64,000 nucleotides of DNA from Mytilus californianus (taxonomy: Eukaryota > Mollusca > Bivalvia > Mytilida > Mytilidae): contig NW_026262712.1 of assembly GCF_021869535.1 (NCBI RefSeq), positions 103,792,140 through 103,856,139 on the forward strand, in the 5' to 3' direction. Below are positions 36,801-47,331 of this stretch, in pieces; the first letter of the stretch is position 1, and every line of letters starts with the position of its first letter. The position numbers were made by a program, and so were the translations under genes. Under the pieces are notes generated by a model. That model was given only the letters and a program-made list of their open reading frames with translations. It was not told the DNA's origin and did no database searches.

Positions 36801-38228
36801 AATTCTTAGGGTTCTTTGATATGCTAAATCTAAACATGTATTTAGATTTTTGATTATGGGCCTAGTTTTCAAGTTGGTCCAAATTGGGGTCCAAAATTAA
36901 ACTTTGTTTGATTTCAACAAAAATTGAATATATGGGGTTCTTTGATATGCTGAATCTAACCATGTATTTAGATTTTTGATTTTTGGCCCGTTATCAACTT
37001 TGTCCACATTGAGGTCAAAAGGGTCCAAAATTAAACTTTGTTTGATGTCATCAAAAATTGAATTCTTGGGGTTCTTTGATATGCTGAATCTAACCATGTA
37101 TTTAGATTTTGGATATTGGACCATAATAGGTGAATGTCCAATTTAACATTTTTAAGTTCTTAGACCACATTCATTCTGTGTCAGAAACCTATGCTGTGTC
37201 AAATATTTAATCACAATCCAAATTCAGAGCTGTATCAAGCTTGAATGTTGTGTCCATACTTGCCCCAACTGTTCAGGGTTCGACCTCTGCGGTCGTATCA
37301 AGCTGCGCCCTGCGGAGCATTTTATTTAAAGACTGTTATAAATTGATAGTATAGGAATAAAGAAACAAAAAAAAAACGGAAAAAAAGGAAAATTGAAAAT
37401 TTGGTGGGAAACAATTCTCTGTAGATTTTTCATACATTTAACATTGGCACCTTTTTTCTTTCAAAAATGATGAAAAAATAACAAGGATTTTATAAGATTA
37501 TCAAAGATGACATTTTAATTTATATGTAATCAAATTATGGAAAGAAAAGTAGGGGTTAGTGGGCAAAATTTTAAATGGCACTACATGTATAAAACTAGAG
37601 GATTCCGAATATCTGGCAAAAATTCAAAAACAAGAGGAGCAAACATCCTTAAGTTTTAAGATGTGGGAACAGTGTATTTAAATTAAAAGATGTGAAGAAT
37701 ACTTGAATACTTAAGTAGCTATAGGATCAAAAGGGACCGGAAAACAATAGCCAAATAAAAATTTGTATTTGTTTGAAAATTGGTGTGTATTATTAGCTTA
37801 TCACTCAAGTCTGAAGTCATACATTTTTTACATTGGAATTTTCATCTTTTTTTTAAAAGACTTTACTTTTCTTGAATATGTTTATAATATTAGCTATTAC
37901 ACTTTTAAGCAAAGAACAATCAAAATATCAATACAATGATCGCCAATTGTCAATATGCTTTAGTCAAGACCAGTTTTGAACGATTCAACAAATACTAAAA
38001 AAGACCTGCTAGACACTATATTGCTGTATTAGATATTTGTGTGGTAAATTGGGATCAATAATCTGTTGCACATCTTTTATAGAAAATGTATTGTTTATAT
38101 TTTCAGATAATTCAGCATTAAAGTGTGTTGCCTTTGAAGACAAAGATTATACATTGAACAAATATTCAGGACAATTAACTTTACTATTACAAGATTTATT
38201 GAAAAATGTGATTAAAAGGAGATGGTGA
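24457..38228 (+). CDS. Alpha/beta-hydrolase-fold protein, probable pseudoenzyme (six exons, complete)
   Basis: Exons 24457-24880, 29111-29222, 29613-29738, 33244-33430, 34474-34651 and 38107-38228 join in phase to a 382-residue protein. The fold is read from VIVALHDTPGSLNDM (residues 107-121, the strand and oxyanion-loop region), LGYRVVAPNFP (131-141), and the nucleophile-elbow block MLIGQGSGCNT (182-192). In active relatives the elbow reads GxSxG; here it is G185-Q-G187-S-G189, so the nucleophile serine is glycine. The usual HG of the oxyanion loop is HD, and the C-terminal segment FEDKDYTLNKYS (352-363) has Asp where the catalytic His is expected. I infer a non-catalytic member, possibly near the DUF1057-type hydrolases. 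Residues 1-40 are rich in Arg/Lys and nearly free of acidic residues, so mitochondrial import is possible. The start is the first ATG in frame; Met37 is an alternative. Its first intron holds the duplicated-acceptor array. Confidence 0.85.
24881..25881. other. Hydrolase intron 1, first part
   Basis: AT-rich intron sequence. I see no element boundaries or exon-like stretch in it. Confidence 0.5.
25882..27222. mobile_element. TIR element with 9-bp target duplication (Mutator-like MITE), with nested insertion
   Basis: A ~52-bp terminal inverted repeat begins CATCTTCG(C/A)TAGCCAAGG and continues through GATCCACTTCCCTCC. The element proper is 25891-27213. TGGTTTGTG flanks both ends (25882-25890 and 27214-27222), a perfect 9-bp duplication typical of Mutator-like elements. 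A second TIR element sits inside it. Without that insert it would be about 546 bp and it has no transposase. Confidence 0.85.
26030..26811. mobile_element. Nested TIR element with 5-bp target duplication
   Basis: The 772-bp element 26035-26806 begins CAGTCAGGGGACTTAC and ends with the reverse complement AATAAGTCCCCTGACTG; the TIRs run about 46 bp with some mismatches. ACCAA lies directly on both sides (26030-26034 and 26807-26811). The interior is full of short repeats pairing 'aatcact' with 'taagta'. No transposase is present and the superfamily is unknown to me. Confidence 0.85.
27441..29150 (+). repeat. Tandem array of 24 duplicated intron-end/exon-start units (3' splice sites)
   Basis: Copies of ATAGCACCCATA start at 27474, 27544, 27614, 27684, 27754, 27824, 27896, 27966, 28038, 28107, 28177, 28245, 28325, 28397, 28467, 28547, 28619, 28689, 28761, 28831, 28901, 28971, 29041 and 29111, mostly 70 bp apart (68-80). 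Each unit is ~31 nt of intron end (AAGATGTCTAATTATATTTT then CAG) plus ~38 nt of exon 2 start. The last one, 29111, is the true exon 2 and differs from the others after GATGATAC. Only the first copy has CAA in place of CAG. Every upstream unit runs into TGA (DDTK then stop) or, in the ACTGATACTTTAAG variant, into TAA. Confidence 0.95.
29111..29222 (+). CDS. Hydrolase exon 2
   Basis: It encodes residues 142-178 with split codons at both ends (STHTRGMSKYDD, then TFSGKTDERVTFLHDFLKT). The donor is AAAG|GTATAT. It is the last of 24 near-identical acceptors and the only one whose coding frame stays open to a good exon end. Confidence 0.8.
29452..29500. repeat. MITE fragment in hydrolase intron 2
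   Basis: GTAAATTCAGAAATTATTGC matches the left end of the element at 10643. Only one end is present. Confidence 0.45.
29613..29738 (+). CDS. Hydrolase exon 3 (nucleophile elbow)
   Basis: The acceptor is CATTGCAG and the donor GTAAGT. It carries IDMLIGQGSGCNTVISY, where GxSxG would be expected but Gly187 replaces Ser. Confidence 0.85.
30113..30302. mobile_element. MITE-like element in hydrolase intron 3
   Basis: The ends ACAGTGGATTCATT and AGATGAATCCACAGT are inverted and related to the element at 6764-6973. Confidence 0.55.
30303..32040 (+). repeat. Tandem 'gttagcgctctc' repeat split by a TATACGACCGC element
   Basis: Four ~160-190-bp units ('gttagcg.tctca', 'gaaacttatatcatagg', 'agttatgccccttgg') lie at about 30330, 30490, 31705 and 31875. 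The element at 30602-31655 separates the second from the third. They look like the inside of another bivalve repeat starting 'cgtccgtccgg'. Confidence 0.65.
30602..31655 (+). mobile_element. TATACGACCGC-family element, short form (copy e)
   Basis: It starts TTTTTATACGACCGC and ends CGGTCATATCCAGC plus hairpin GCTGCGC-tca-GCGAAGC. It carries the internal hairpin at 30947-31040 and two poly-G tracts (31323 and 31397). Confidence 0.75.
32405..32765 (+). mobile_element. tRNA-derived SINE (family S2), near full length
   Basis: The head has an A-box-like TGGTCTCATGG and a B box GGTTGAACCC. The body has 'taagagcaaagac', 'ccttgtgaactagcaag' and 'gtcctgaatatgcat'. The 3' end is CTGGACATTAAGCAGCC followed by (ATCC)n. 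Its 3' domain recurs at 10560, 39600 and 55680, and its body at 17155. Confidence 0.8.
32983..33214 (+). mobile_element. tRNA-derived SINE (family S1) just upstream of hydrolase exon 4
   Basis: It matches 14219-14481 from the tRNA-like head ('actgagtggtctaagtag') through 'aggattgtcagttttccta' and 'cttcctccaccaataaaa'. It ends about 30 bp before exon 4, so it may contribute part of the sequence before that acceptor. Confidence 0.75.
33244..33430 (+). CDS. Hydrolase exon 4
   Basis: The acceptor ATTTTAG and the donor GTAAGT give 187 nt. The first codon is completed from exon 3 (AA|A), giving KALKEYPAVLEF, and the exon ends on a codon boundary with FAGFQYEW. A second AG two bases downstream would break the frame. 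Confidence 0.8.
33431..34473. other. Hydrolase intron 4
   Basis: AT-rich intron with no repeat or exon that I can identify. Confidence 0.5.
34474..34651 (+). CDS. Hydrolase exon 5
   Basis: The acceptor is TATTTTCAG and the donor GTATGT. It encodes LNSDSFGIGSSS onwards to FHCGTGEQVKSEKN. The GTGEQ region is where the catalytic acid would be expected, and no clear Asp is present. Confidence 0.85.
35078..37324 (+). mobile_element. TATACGACCGC-family element, long form (copy f) in hydrolase intron 5
   Basis: It starts with a perfect 32-bp palindrome (35082-35113, arms TATACGACCGCAAAAA and its complement). It then has five ~160-bp 'aacttgtgt' modules, a poly-G/poly-T tract (36091-36140), a 35-bp array (about 36255-36465), ~130-bp 'gttctttgatatgc' modules and the terminal hairpin. 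Confidence 0.8.
38107..38228 (+). CDS. Hydrolase exon 6 (last coding exon)
   Basis: The acceptor is TATTTTCAG. With one base from exon 5 it encodes DNSALKCVAFEDKDYTLNKY onwards to KNVIKRRW, then TGA. The usual catalytic His position is Asp356. Confidence 0.85.
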
Positions 38229-40440
38229 TTTGTTCTAAACATTACATTGTGTTTTTTAATTATTTTCCTTTTTCAATGTTTCAAAAGAATTGAACCCCTT
38301 TGAAAAAACAAAATGAAATCAACACTTTATAAACTTCATGCAGTCGAAGCCCTTTTCTAGATTTACCTTCATCAGGAATACTCAAAATCTGAATATTTGA
38401 AGGCCAAGGATGTGTAAGAATTGAAACAGTTGAAGAGCTATAAGACCAAACAGGACCTAAAAATAATAGATAAATCCATCTAAGGTCCAAGTTTGTCTGA
38501 GGGAGTTGAAACCTTAGTTTCTTAATAATTTCTAGATTTATAAAGGGACAATTCAAGAAATGTTTGTAATTAATCATGTCAGTACTGAAGTACTGACTAC
38601 TGAGCTGATGATACCCTAAGGGACGGATAGTCCTTCAGCAGTGGTATGTTTTACTCTTCTAATACACATGATAAAGCTACAAATATATTTATACAGTGTT
38701 AGTTTAAAACTCTTGCATTAAGGTCAAGGAACAGTATTCTTATTTTATGTCATTGAAACGGAAATTTATGTATCAACAACATACAGTTTTTAAGAAAAAT
38801 CTATGTATTTGAAATTGGAGATTTGATGATTTTAAGACAAATTAAAGAACGCTTTTCACCAATTTTATGTGCTTACCATACAAATGTTAACCTATTTTGA
38901 AAGAATTCAATCAGTAATATTTCAGAAAGTAAACATGGTAAAAGAGATATAAACTGCATTTTTTTTTCCAATTTTCAGTTATAGTCTAACCAGCCAAATA
39001 CAAAATTTTATCAAATTCTGTGACATATCTAATTTACTGTAACTTGACAATAAATTGACTTTTGGTGTGTCTGATGAAGGTAAATTTAGAAATGTATTAT
39101 TTGGTCATGTTGGTTCATTGAATACAGAAAATTTTGTATATTTTATTCTTGAAATAGGAACTCAAAATTTATTTATTTCAATATCACAATAGCATTCTTC
39201 AGATAAAATCTTATAAATCTTACTAATAGGAAAACCAGGGTATATATTTTGCAGATCTTCAGAATAAAAATATATCTTCTTTTTATGTCTTGTAGAACAA
39301 CTCTGTTTAAACTGGTAGCAAAATTATGTGTCATATGAATAACTGCATTGTTCTCAACATGCTTAAGATTCATATAAAATTTAAAAAGGGAAATTATAGA
39401 GAGTTGATATAGGTGATATTTAACAAATGACAAATATTTTATATTTCTAAAAGAACCTGAGGCTCTTTTCACAAAAAATCTTACGACAAAAATTTATAGT
39501 AAGTTATACTGAAATGTTCATGAATTACAAGTATTTTTTCTTGTAAGATTTTTTGTAAAATGAGTGGCAGAAAATGAAAACCTGTTTCAGTACATTCATA
39601 TCCACAATCAAAATTGTCTTTGTGGTCTGGTGGTAGTGTGTCTATCATAACTTGATTTCATCCTTAAAATGCATGTAATATTGGCTGCTGGTCATTAAGC
39701 AGCCATCAATCAATCATTATGATTTGTTTTCTATTTATGTACAAACTATAAAGTAACCTGGACAAGTGCAGGTGTGAAACACACTTCAATGGATATTTAT
39801 GAATACAGCTGAATTTTTTTCTAACTTTAGAGTTCAAATGAATTTACTAGTATATAAAATATTCTTTTGATTCAAACAACCATCGCTAGTGTTTATCAAA
39901 GACCATTTCTGAATGATACCATGGAAATTGAATTTTCCTGCCAGTCAATAACATCTGTAAAACTGGTTTGATGCAAAGAGAGACAACACTAATAACATTA
40001 GGTTTTGGAAATCACTCAAATTTAAAAAACTGACAGTAATTATAAATAACACACAATACAAAAGACCTGGATGGATGTAGATTGCAGACTAAACAATGGT
40101 TAAAAAAACAACTGGATACATCTTCACAACTCGGTACCTTGTATAAATATTTGTGATGTGAAGGATTCTGGAAAATTCTATGGTTTTGTGAATTTAATTT
40201 TCAAAAGTGCATACAAAATGCATTTGTAAATGAACACAAAAAAGGTTTATGCTTGAAGAAGTTTATATACTAATGTGAGAACAACTTATACAATCTAAAC
40301 TATATCCCTTCCATTTTGAGCCACACATTTTCTGAAAATTCTGCAAATTTGATCTTTAATAATATAGATTTGTAAAACATGTCACGTTATAATGCTCTAA
40401 AAGAGTTTCAATGGATCTACACTATAAATGGTGGAAATCT
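38229..40440. other. 3' UTR and intergenic sequence after the hydrolase
   Basis: AT-rich with an AATAAA near 39049. A stretch near 38330-38470 resembles one at about 37640-37760 ('gctataaga.caaa.agg.acc'), suggesting a diverged dispersed repeat. No gene is seen. Confidence 0.4.
39601..39716 (+). mobile_element. SINE (family S2), internally deleted copy
   Basis: It has the head 'ggtctggtggtagtgtgt', then an abbreviated body, then GGTCATTAAGCAGCC followed by (ATCA)n. Confidence 0.6.
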
Positions 40441-40449
40441 TTGTAATAA

Positions 40450-43110
40450 ATACATAAAAGGGTGTGTGGTTTGATTGCCAATGATTGGTGAATTGAACCA
40501 GTGACCAAAGGGTAAGGAGGTAAACAACTATAGGTCACTATATGACATCTAACAATGAACAAATTCCATACACTATAGGTCACTATATGACATCTAACCA
40601 TGAACAAATCCCATACACTATAGGTCACTATATGACATCTAACAATGAACAAATCCCATACACTATAGGTCACTATATGACATCTAACCATGAACAAATC
40701 CCATACACTATAGGTCACTATATGACATCTAACCATGAACAAATCCCATACACTATAGGTCACTATATGACATCTAACCATGAACAAATCCCATACACTT
40801 TAGGTCACTATATGACATCTAACAATGAACAAATTCCATACACTATAGGTCACTATATGACATCTAACCATGAACAAATCCCATACACTATAGGTCACTA
40901 TATGACATCTAACAATGAACAAATCCCATACACTATAGGTCACAATATGTCATCTTACTTACATCTAACCATGAACAAATCCCATACACTATAGGTCACT
41001 ATATGGCATCTAACCATGAACAAATCCCATACACTATAGGTCACTATATGACATCTAACAATGAACAAATCCCATACACTATAGGTCACTATATGACATC
41101 TAACCATGAACAAATCCCATACACTAGAGGTCACTATATGACATCTAACAATGAACAAATCCCATACACTATAGGTCACTATATGACATCTAACAATGAA
41201 CAAATTCCATACACTATAGGTCACTATATGACATCTAACAATGAACAAATCCCATACACTATAGGTCACTATATGACATCTAACAATGAACAAATCCCAT
41301 ACACTATAGGTCACAATATGACATCTAACAATTAACAAATCCCATACACTATAGGTCACAATATGACATCTAACCATGAACAAATCCCATACACTATAGG
41401 TCACAATATGACATCTTATAACGATCAAATCCCATACACTAAAGGTCACTATATGACATCTAACCATGAACAAATCCCATACACTATAGGTCACAATATG
41501 ACATCTTATAGCGAACAAATTCCATCCACTATAGGTCACTATATGACATCTAACCATGAACAAATCCCAAACACTATAGGTCACTATATGACATCTAACA
41601 ATGAACAAATCCCATATACTATAGGTCACTATATGACATCTAACAATGAACAAATCCCATACACTATAGGTCACTATATGACATCTAACAATGAACAAAT
41701 CCCATACACTATAGGTCACTATATGACATCTAACAATGAACAAATCCCATACACTATAGGTCACTATATGACATCTAACCATGAACAAATCCCATACACT
41801 ATAGGTCATTATATGACATCTAACCATGAACAAATCCCATACACTATAGGTCACTATATGACATCTAACAATGAACAAATTCCATACACTATAGGTCACT
41901 TTATGACATCTAACAATGAACAAATCCCATACACTAAAGGTCACTATATGACATCTAACAATGCACAAATTCCATACACTAGGTCACTATATGACATCTA
42001 ACAATGAACAAATCCCATACACTATAGGTCACTATATGACATCTAACAATGAACAAATCCCATACACTAAAGGTCACAATATGACATCTAATAACGAAAA
42101 AATCCCATACATTAAAGGTCACTATATGACATCTAACCATGAACAAATCCCATACACTATAGGTCACTATATGACATCTAACAATGAACAAATCCCATAC
42201 ACTATAGGTCACAATATGTCATCTTACTGACATCTAACCATGAACAAATCCCATACACTATAGGTCACTATATGGCATCTAACCATGAACAAATCCCATA
42301 CACTATAGGTCACTATATGACATCTAACAATGAACAAATCCCATACACTATAGGTCACAATATGACATCTAATAACGAACAAATCCCATACACTAAAGGT
42401 CACTATATGACATCTAACAATGAACAAATTCCATACACTATAGGTCACTATATGACATCTAACATTGAACAAATCCCATACACTAGAGGTCACTATATGA
42501 CATCTAATAACGAACAAATCCCATACACTAAAGGTCACTATATGACATCTAACAATGAACAAATTCCATACACTATAGGTCACTATATGACATTTAACCA
42601 TGAACAAATCCCATACACTATAGGTCACTATATGACATCTAACAATGAACAAATCCCATACACTATAGGTCACTATATGACATCTAACAATGAACAAATC
42701 CCATACACTACAGGTCACTATATGACATTTAACAATGAACAAATCCCATACACTATAGGTCACTATATGACATCTAACAATGAACAAATCCCATACACTA
42801 GAGGTCACTATATGACATCTAACAATGAACAAATCCCATACACTATAGGTCACTATATGACATCTAACAATGAACAAATCCCATACACTATAGGTCACTA
42901 TATGACATCTAACAATGAACAAATCCCTTACACTATAGGTCACTATATGACATTTAACAATGAACAAATCCCATACACTATAGGTCACTATATGACATCT
43001 AACAATGAAAAAATCCCATACACTATAGTAAGTTATAAAAGGCGCAAGCATAACCAAATGTTAAACACTTCAAAATGGAAAACTAATGGCCTGGTTTATG
43101 CTGAAAGCAA
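40450..43110 (+). mobile_element. R2 repeat element inflated by an internal minisatellite
   Basis: The left flank (40455-40530: 'gtgtggtttgattgccaatga', 'accagtgaccaaaggg') and right flank (43029-43105: 'agttataaaaggcgcaagc', 'aactaatggcctggttta') are the two halves of an R2 element. The sequence between them is 55 or so copies of the 45 bp that, in normal R2 copies, occurs once as 'ctataggtcaccgta...aacaatgagcaa...ccata'. Confidence 0.8.
40531..43028. repeat. 45-bp minisatellite, about 55 copies
   Basis: The unit contains TATAGGTCACTATATGACAT and CTAACAATGAACAAATCCCA. Because 45 is divisible by three, long frames stay open on both strands (15-residue repeats such as MTSNNEQIPYTIGHY and its reverse). 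They are interrupted at 41330 and 42229 on the + strand. The variant pair ending in CATCTTACT plus a unit with ATATGGCAT occurs at 40941 and 42210, a ~1269-bp higher-order repeat. Confidence 0.97.
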
Positions 43111-43685
43111 CTAGAGGCTCTAAAAAGCATGTGTTGTTCACCTTGGACTATATGCATATTGAACAATGGATACTCTCCAACATTGTAGACTAGAACAGAA
43201 TTCATGACAAAAATCTCTGTTTTGTTGATCTTGTGCAGTTGACATTTTTTTCTGTTTAGTTTCTCTCTATCTTCTTAAGTTTTTGCAAAAAACATAAAAG
43301 GAACAAAAATTGTCATTTAAGGGCAATCACTCCCATAAAGAGTCTACTAACATTATCAGGAACATTTGACTTATTTGTAGATCTTGTTTTGCTGATCATT
43401 TTTGCTACTACTATTTACAGTGTATATCCATCTTTAATAGTTTTCAAGATCTTAGACAAAAACATAAAAAATAGGTAAACATCGTCATTAAGGAGCAAGA
43501 CCTCAAATAATGAGTCGAGTGACGATTTCAGCCTAGTTGACATATTTGTAGATCTTGTCTTGCTGATCATTTTTGTTATTTAAAGTGTCTAAGATATGCA
43601 AATAAGTCTTATGGCTGAATTCTTCAGTCGACTCGTTTTTTCCTATTATCTTGAAAATTGTAATATAGGTAGACGCCTTACATTG
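43111..43685 (-). mobile_element. GCTCACC-family (Helitron-like) element, truncated, minus orientation
   Basis: It starts CTAGAGGCTCTAAAAAGC and GTTCACCTTGG, the reverse of the family 3' end, and continues through diverged internal modules ('gtagatcttgttttgctgatc' twice). The 5' end is missing. It abuts the right edge of the R2 element. Confidence 0.6.
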
Positions 43686-43799
43686 AATTAGCCACTCTTG
43701 TAGATATGTGAAAGTTAAAAAGGACAAATAAGGGAATTATGTGCACTTATGATATTACTTATATGTACAATTACTTAACTAACTTAAGACGTACTGGAA

Positions 43800-44640
43800 G
43801 CAGTAGACAGAGCATGGTACAAAATATGCGGTAATACACATGAAAAACCTCTACTACCTAAATATTATATATGATAAGGACTTCTTATTCAGACAAACAT
43901 GTGGAATCCCAATGGGAGCCCCAATGAGACCATCCCTCAGGCTGGCTGATTCAAGAATATTTGAAATTATTGCAAATATTCTTGATTTATTTCCTTTTAA
44001 GCAACACTTAGCACTATTATCTATATACAAAGATGATGGATTCATTCTTTTCAATTCTAGTCGGGATAATCGTAATGAATTGTTCAACATTGCAAATAAT
44101 ATACACCCGTTTATTCAATTCACACATGAAATATCAAATTCGAGCATTCAGTTCCTTGACGTCACAATTTTTAGAGGTAACAGATTTCTAAACCTAAATA
44201 TATTAGACGTAAAACTATATCGTAAACCTACTGATAATTTTTAGTATCTTGAACGAATATCAGCTCAACAATCTTCGGTGTTCGATGGATTCATTACTGC
44301 TGAAATATTGCGTTTTATGATGTCATCAAATAACAAGGATGATACAAAAAAAGAAGTTGAAACGTCCAAAACAAAACTTTTTCTGAGGGGATATCCTGAA
44401 AAGGATAATAACCCCATTATAACAAAGGCATTACATAAGGAAAGAAAAGATTGTCTAAGATACAAACTTATAAACAAAAACAAAACAAAATTGGCACCCA
44501 ATTGAACAAAATGAAACAACAAAAAATATGTTTTCAACGCCTCCAATCATAGCATACAAAAGACACAAAAACTTGAAGGACCTACTGAAACAACATTCAA
44601 GGGGGAATTATATAGCTACCATGAGTGGCCGGTTCTAAAT
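43800..44640 (+). pseudogene. Penelope-like reverse transcriptase relic
   Basis: The frame from 43840 shows RT blocks FRQTCGIPMGAPM, LLSIYKDDGFILFN (a YxDD-type catalytic block), FIQFTHEISNSSIQFLDVTI and VKLYRKPTDNF. A single in-frame TAG at 44242 replaces what is usually Gln before YLERISA. The frame then runs through LFLRGYPEKDNNPII to 44505, where a +1 shift is needed to read on into PIIAYKRHKNLKDLL near 44545-44600. The 5' half of the element and its endonuclease are not seen. The LADSRIF segment after MRPSL is also shortened relative to what I expect. Confidence 0.7.
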
Positions 44641-46400
44641 TGGTACCAGTTCGAGCATAACTGTTTTATGATCTAGAAATTGTTAATCTTCACTCCCCTG
44701 AAACCAGGAGGTGATGCGAATATGAGCCGAAGTATTTGGGGATCATGGCCCTCGTTCTCTTTAGTATTTATCCTGGAGGAACTTGAGCATCCATTGTCAC
44801 CAATGGTGCACAGAGTGAGACTTGTCAATTAAATCAATTACGTCGGCATTCTGCTATCATGTCAGATCTCGACATTCGAAGTGAACTGTGGGCGCTATTT
44901 TCCACATAAATTGTTTGTTTGTTATGCTTTGTCCTAAACTTGATTCTTTAATTGACTACATTTGTACTAATGTATACAAATACAAGCAGCAATCTAAACA
45001 CACAAATTACCAAATTAAAAGACACGGAAAGAGCAAACTACAGCCTTGAACAGTTAACAACACCCATGATCAAATATGTCAAGCTTTTCTCCTGAGTCTA
45101 AAAAATTATTAAGAATTCAGCAGAAACTATCAATTCCAAATTCTTCAAATAACCAAAGACAAAACTATACTAAAACAAAGACAACGACTAACGACATACA
45201 TATATATATGGCGTTGTGAAATCTAGACTAAGTTAGTATTATAGCGATAAACATTTAAATATAGTATGACTTAGTTCAGAGGAAATACTAAGGCTATAAT
45301 AAGTTAGGATCATCTTACAACGAGAAGTGTCATTGACATGTAAATACTTTAATCTTCTAATATATCTGACCAAGCTATTAAATGCAAAATTCTACGTCTT
45401 CTCCCAAGATTTATGAAATATAAAAACCGGATAATCGTCTTTACTAGGCTCCGGACATATTTATTTTTTCTATCAAAGGTTTAAGCAAAAACACATTTGC
45501 ATAAAATACTTCATAACATATACGATGAATCATATTTAAGTTCCCAATTAATAATTTATGGGTATATTTGTAGTCCTTGTGGCATATATTACTATAGACG
45601 CTGATAATTAACACTTGACATGTGAAGTTTTGCTTCTAACTTCGAAGTGAAATATAAATGGTATTAAACAATTGGCCACGTTTTGTTTAATTGCAGAATC
45701 GTGGAGTCTTTTTGACCATATAATAGTTTAATCTCCTTAAAACAGCATATATCTGACCGGTCTTTTAACTGCAATTAACTGGGTCTTCTCCAAATTTGAA
45801 TAATACCATCATCGTTTAATCCTCTTACCTCAGTAGATTCGACTCCAATTATCGGATTTTGTATTAGAAAAGTTATATTTTTCTTAAACCTGGAAGTTAT
45901 TGTAGCTTCAAGTATTTATGTTTTGCGTTTATTCTCTACAATCAGTTTAACTGAAGAATTGTTCTTAACTAAGTGACTTCTTAGTGAAATTCAAGTTTAA
46001 GGAACACTTGAGTTAAGATGTTTAATGCATACAGGTTCTGCTCATATAAATTAATATTATAATATTTAGATATTGACTTGAATGTTACCATTTTCATAAA
46101 GTAAATGAAAATCATATAAGGATATGCCGAATTAACTTCCTACTGTCAGTCAAATCTCTTGTAAAAACAAAATAGACAAAAAGACAAAAATATATATTTC
46201 ATTCATGTTAAAACAACAACTCCCGAAACGAAAGTTGATTTTTATCAGCTATAGTAAGAGGAGGGGGTAAGACGGTTGCGCAATGCTAGGCGGCGTTCTC
46301 ATAGAAGTTAGAGAAAAAATTTCAGGTTCCAGCCCGGTTGGGGAAAAGTTAAGAATCGGATCTATTCTAACATTGGTAGATTGATTTCTAGGCACTATAG
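44641..46400. other. Unassigned sequence
   Basis: The first ~250 bp may be the 3' part of the Penelope-like element. A tRNA-like B box (AGGTTCCAGCCC) with a poor A box lies near 46270-46345 and could be another SINE head. Otherwise AT-rich without recognisable content. Confidence 0.35.
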
Positions 46401-46404
46401 GTAT

Positions 46405-46615
46405 ACATACAAATAAGGAGATGTGGTATGACTGTCAATCAGACAACTATCCACTAGGGTTCAAACCACGAAGATAAAAGCAATTAAAGGCCAACGTACA
46501 GCCTCCAACAATGAGAAAAAACCCATACAACATAGTCAGCTATAAAAGGTGGCGATACAGCACAAAAAAAGAACAACTTGACTGTAAAAATCAGTTGCAA
46601 ATGGCTTAACTCAAC
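46405..46615 (+). mobile_element. R2 repeat copy
   Basis: It has the head 'aaataaggagatgtggtatgac', then 'caacaatgagaaaaaaccca' and 'gtcagctataaaaggt', in the usual R2 order. Confidence 0.7.
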
Positions 46616-47331
46616 AGATCAGTCCTGTATATTTATTAAGTTGTTTGAACTTTTGATAGCGTCCTTTATATGAATGAATAAAGGAGAAAGTCGTAGTTAA
46701 GCTCAACGAACCTTGAAGCTTTTAATAAGTAAACTGCACAATTTTAATATCGACCTTGAATTCGTCGACAACAAGACGTTATATTGCACATTGCAGACAA
46801 GGTTGAATAAACTCGTAGGCACGCCATGTTAAAGTTCCCTCAGTCCATCACACCTACAGTGGGATGGGGGGAGGGGGTATGGTTTTTTTCCTTAAAAAAT
46901 ATTCTGATCCCCAATTGGATAAAAAAAATTATATTCTGGTCAAGCAGATGACAAAAAAAAAATTCCTCATACCTTATAGTGTTAAATTTAGAAAAAAATA
47001 ATTTGATTGATAGCGTCGAAAAACTAAATAAAAACCACACCCCCCTTTGAAGTTAAATAGTTGCTCCCTAACACGAACACATACTTATGACAGGAAAGGT
47101 AACATGCAGGACTAAAGACATAAATTGCTTCCAATCATTCAAACCTTTTAACCAGCGAGACGGGAAAATATAAAACCAAATTGTCGAAAATTCATTCATT
47201 CATTCAACCAAGGGGTCTATATAATGAAGTTGAAGTCATTTTAGGACGCCATAATTTTTTGGTTTACAGTAACTGTTATGGAATATCTGTGTTACAGATA
47301 ATCATGAATATATTATAATTGTTGTAGCAAC

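Noticed and set aside
40955..43057. Long open frames (337 and 277 residues -, 280 and 212 residues +) with a 15-residue repeat
   Set aside because: They follow from a 45-bp tandem repeat (divisible by three), are open on both strands at once, and the array sits inside a dispersed element.
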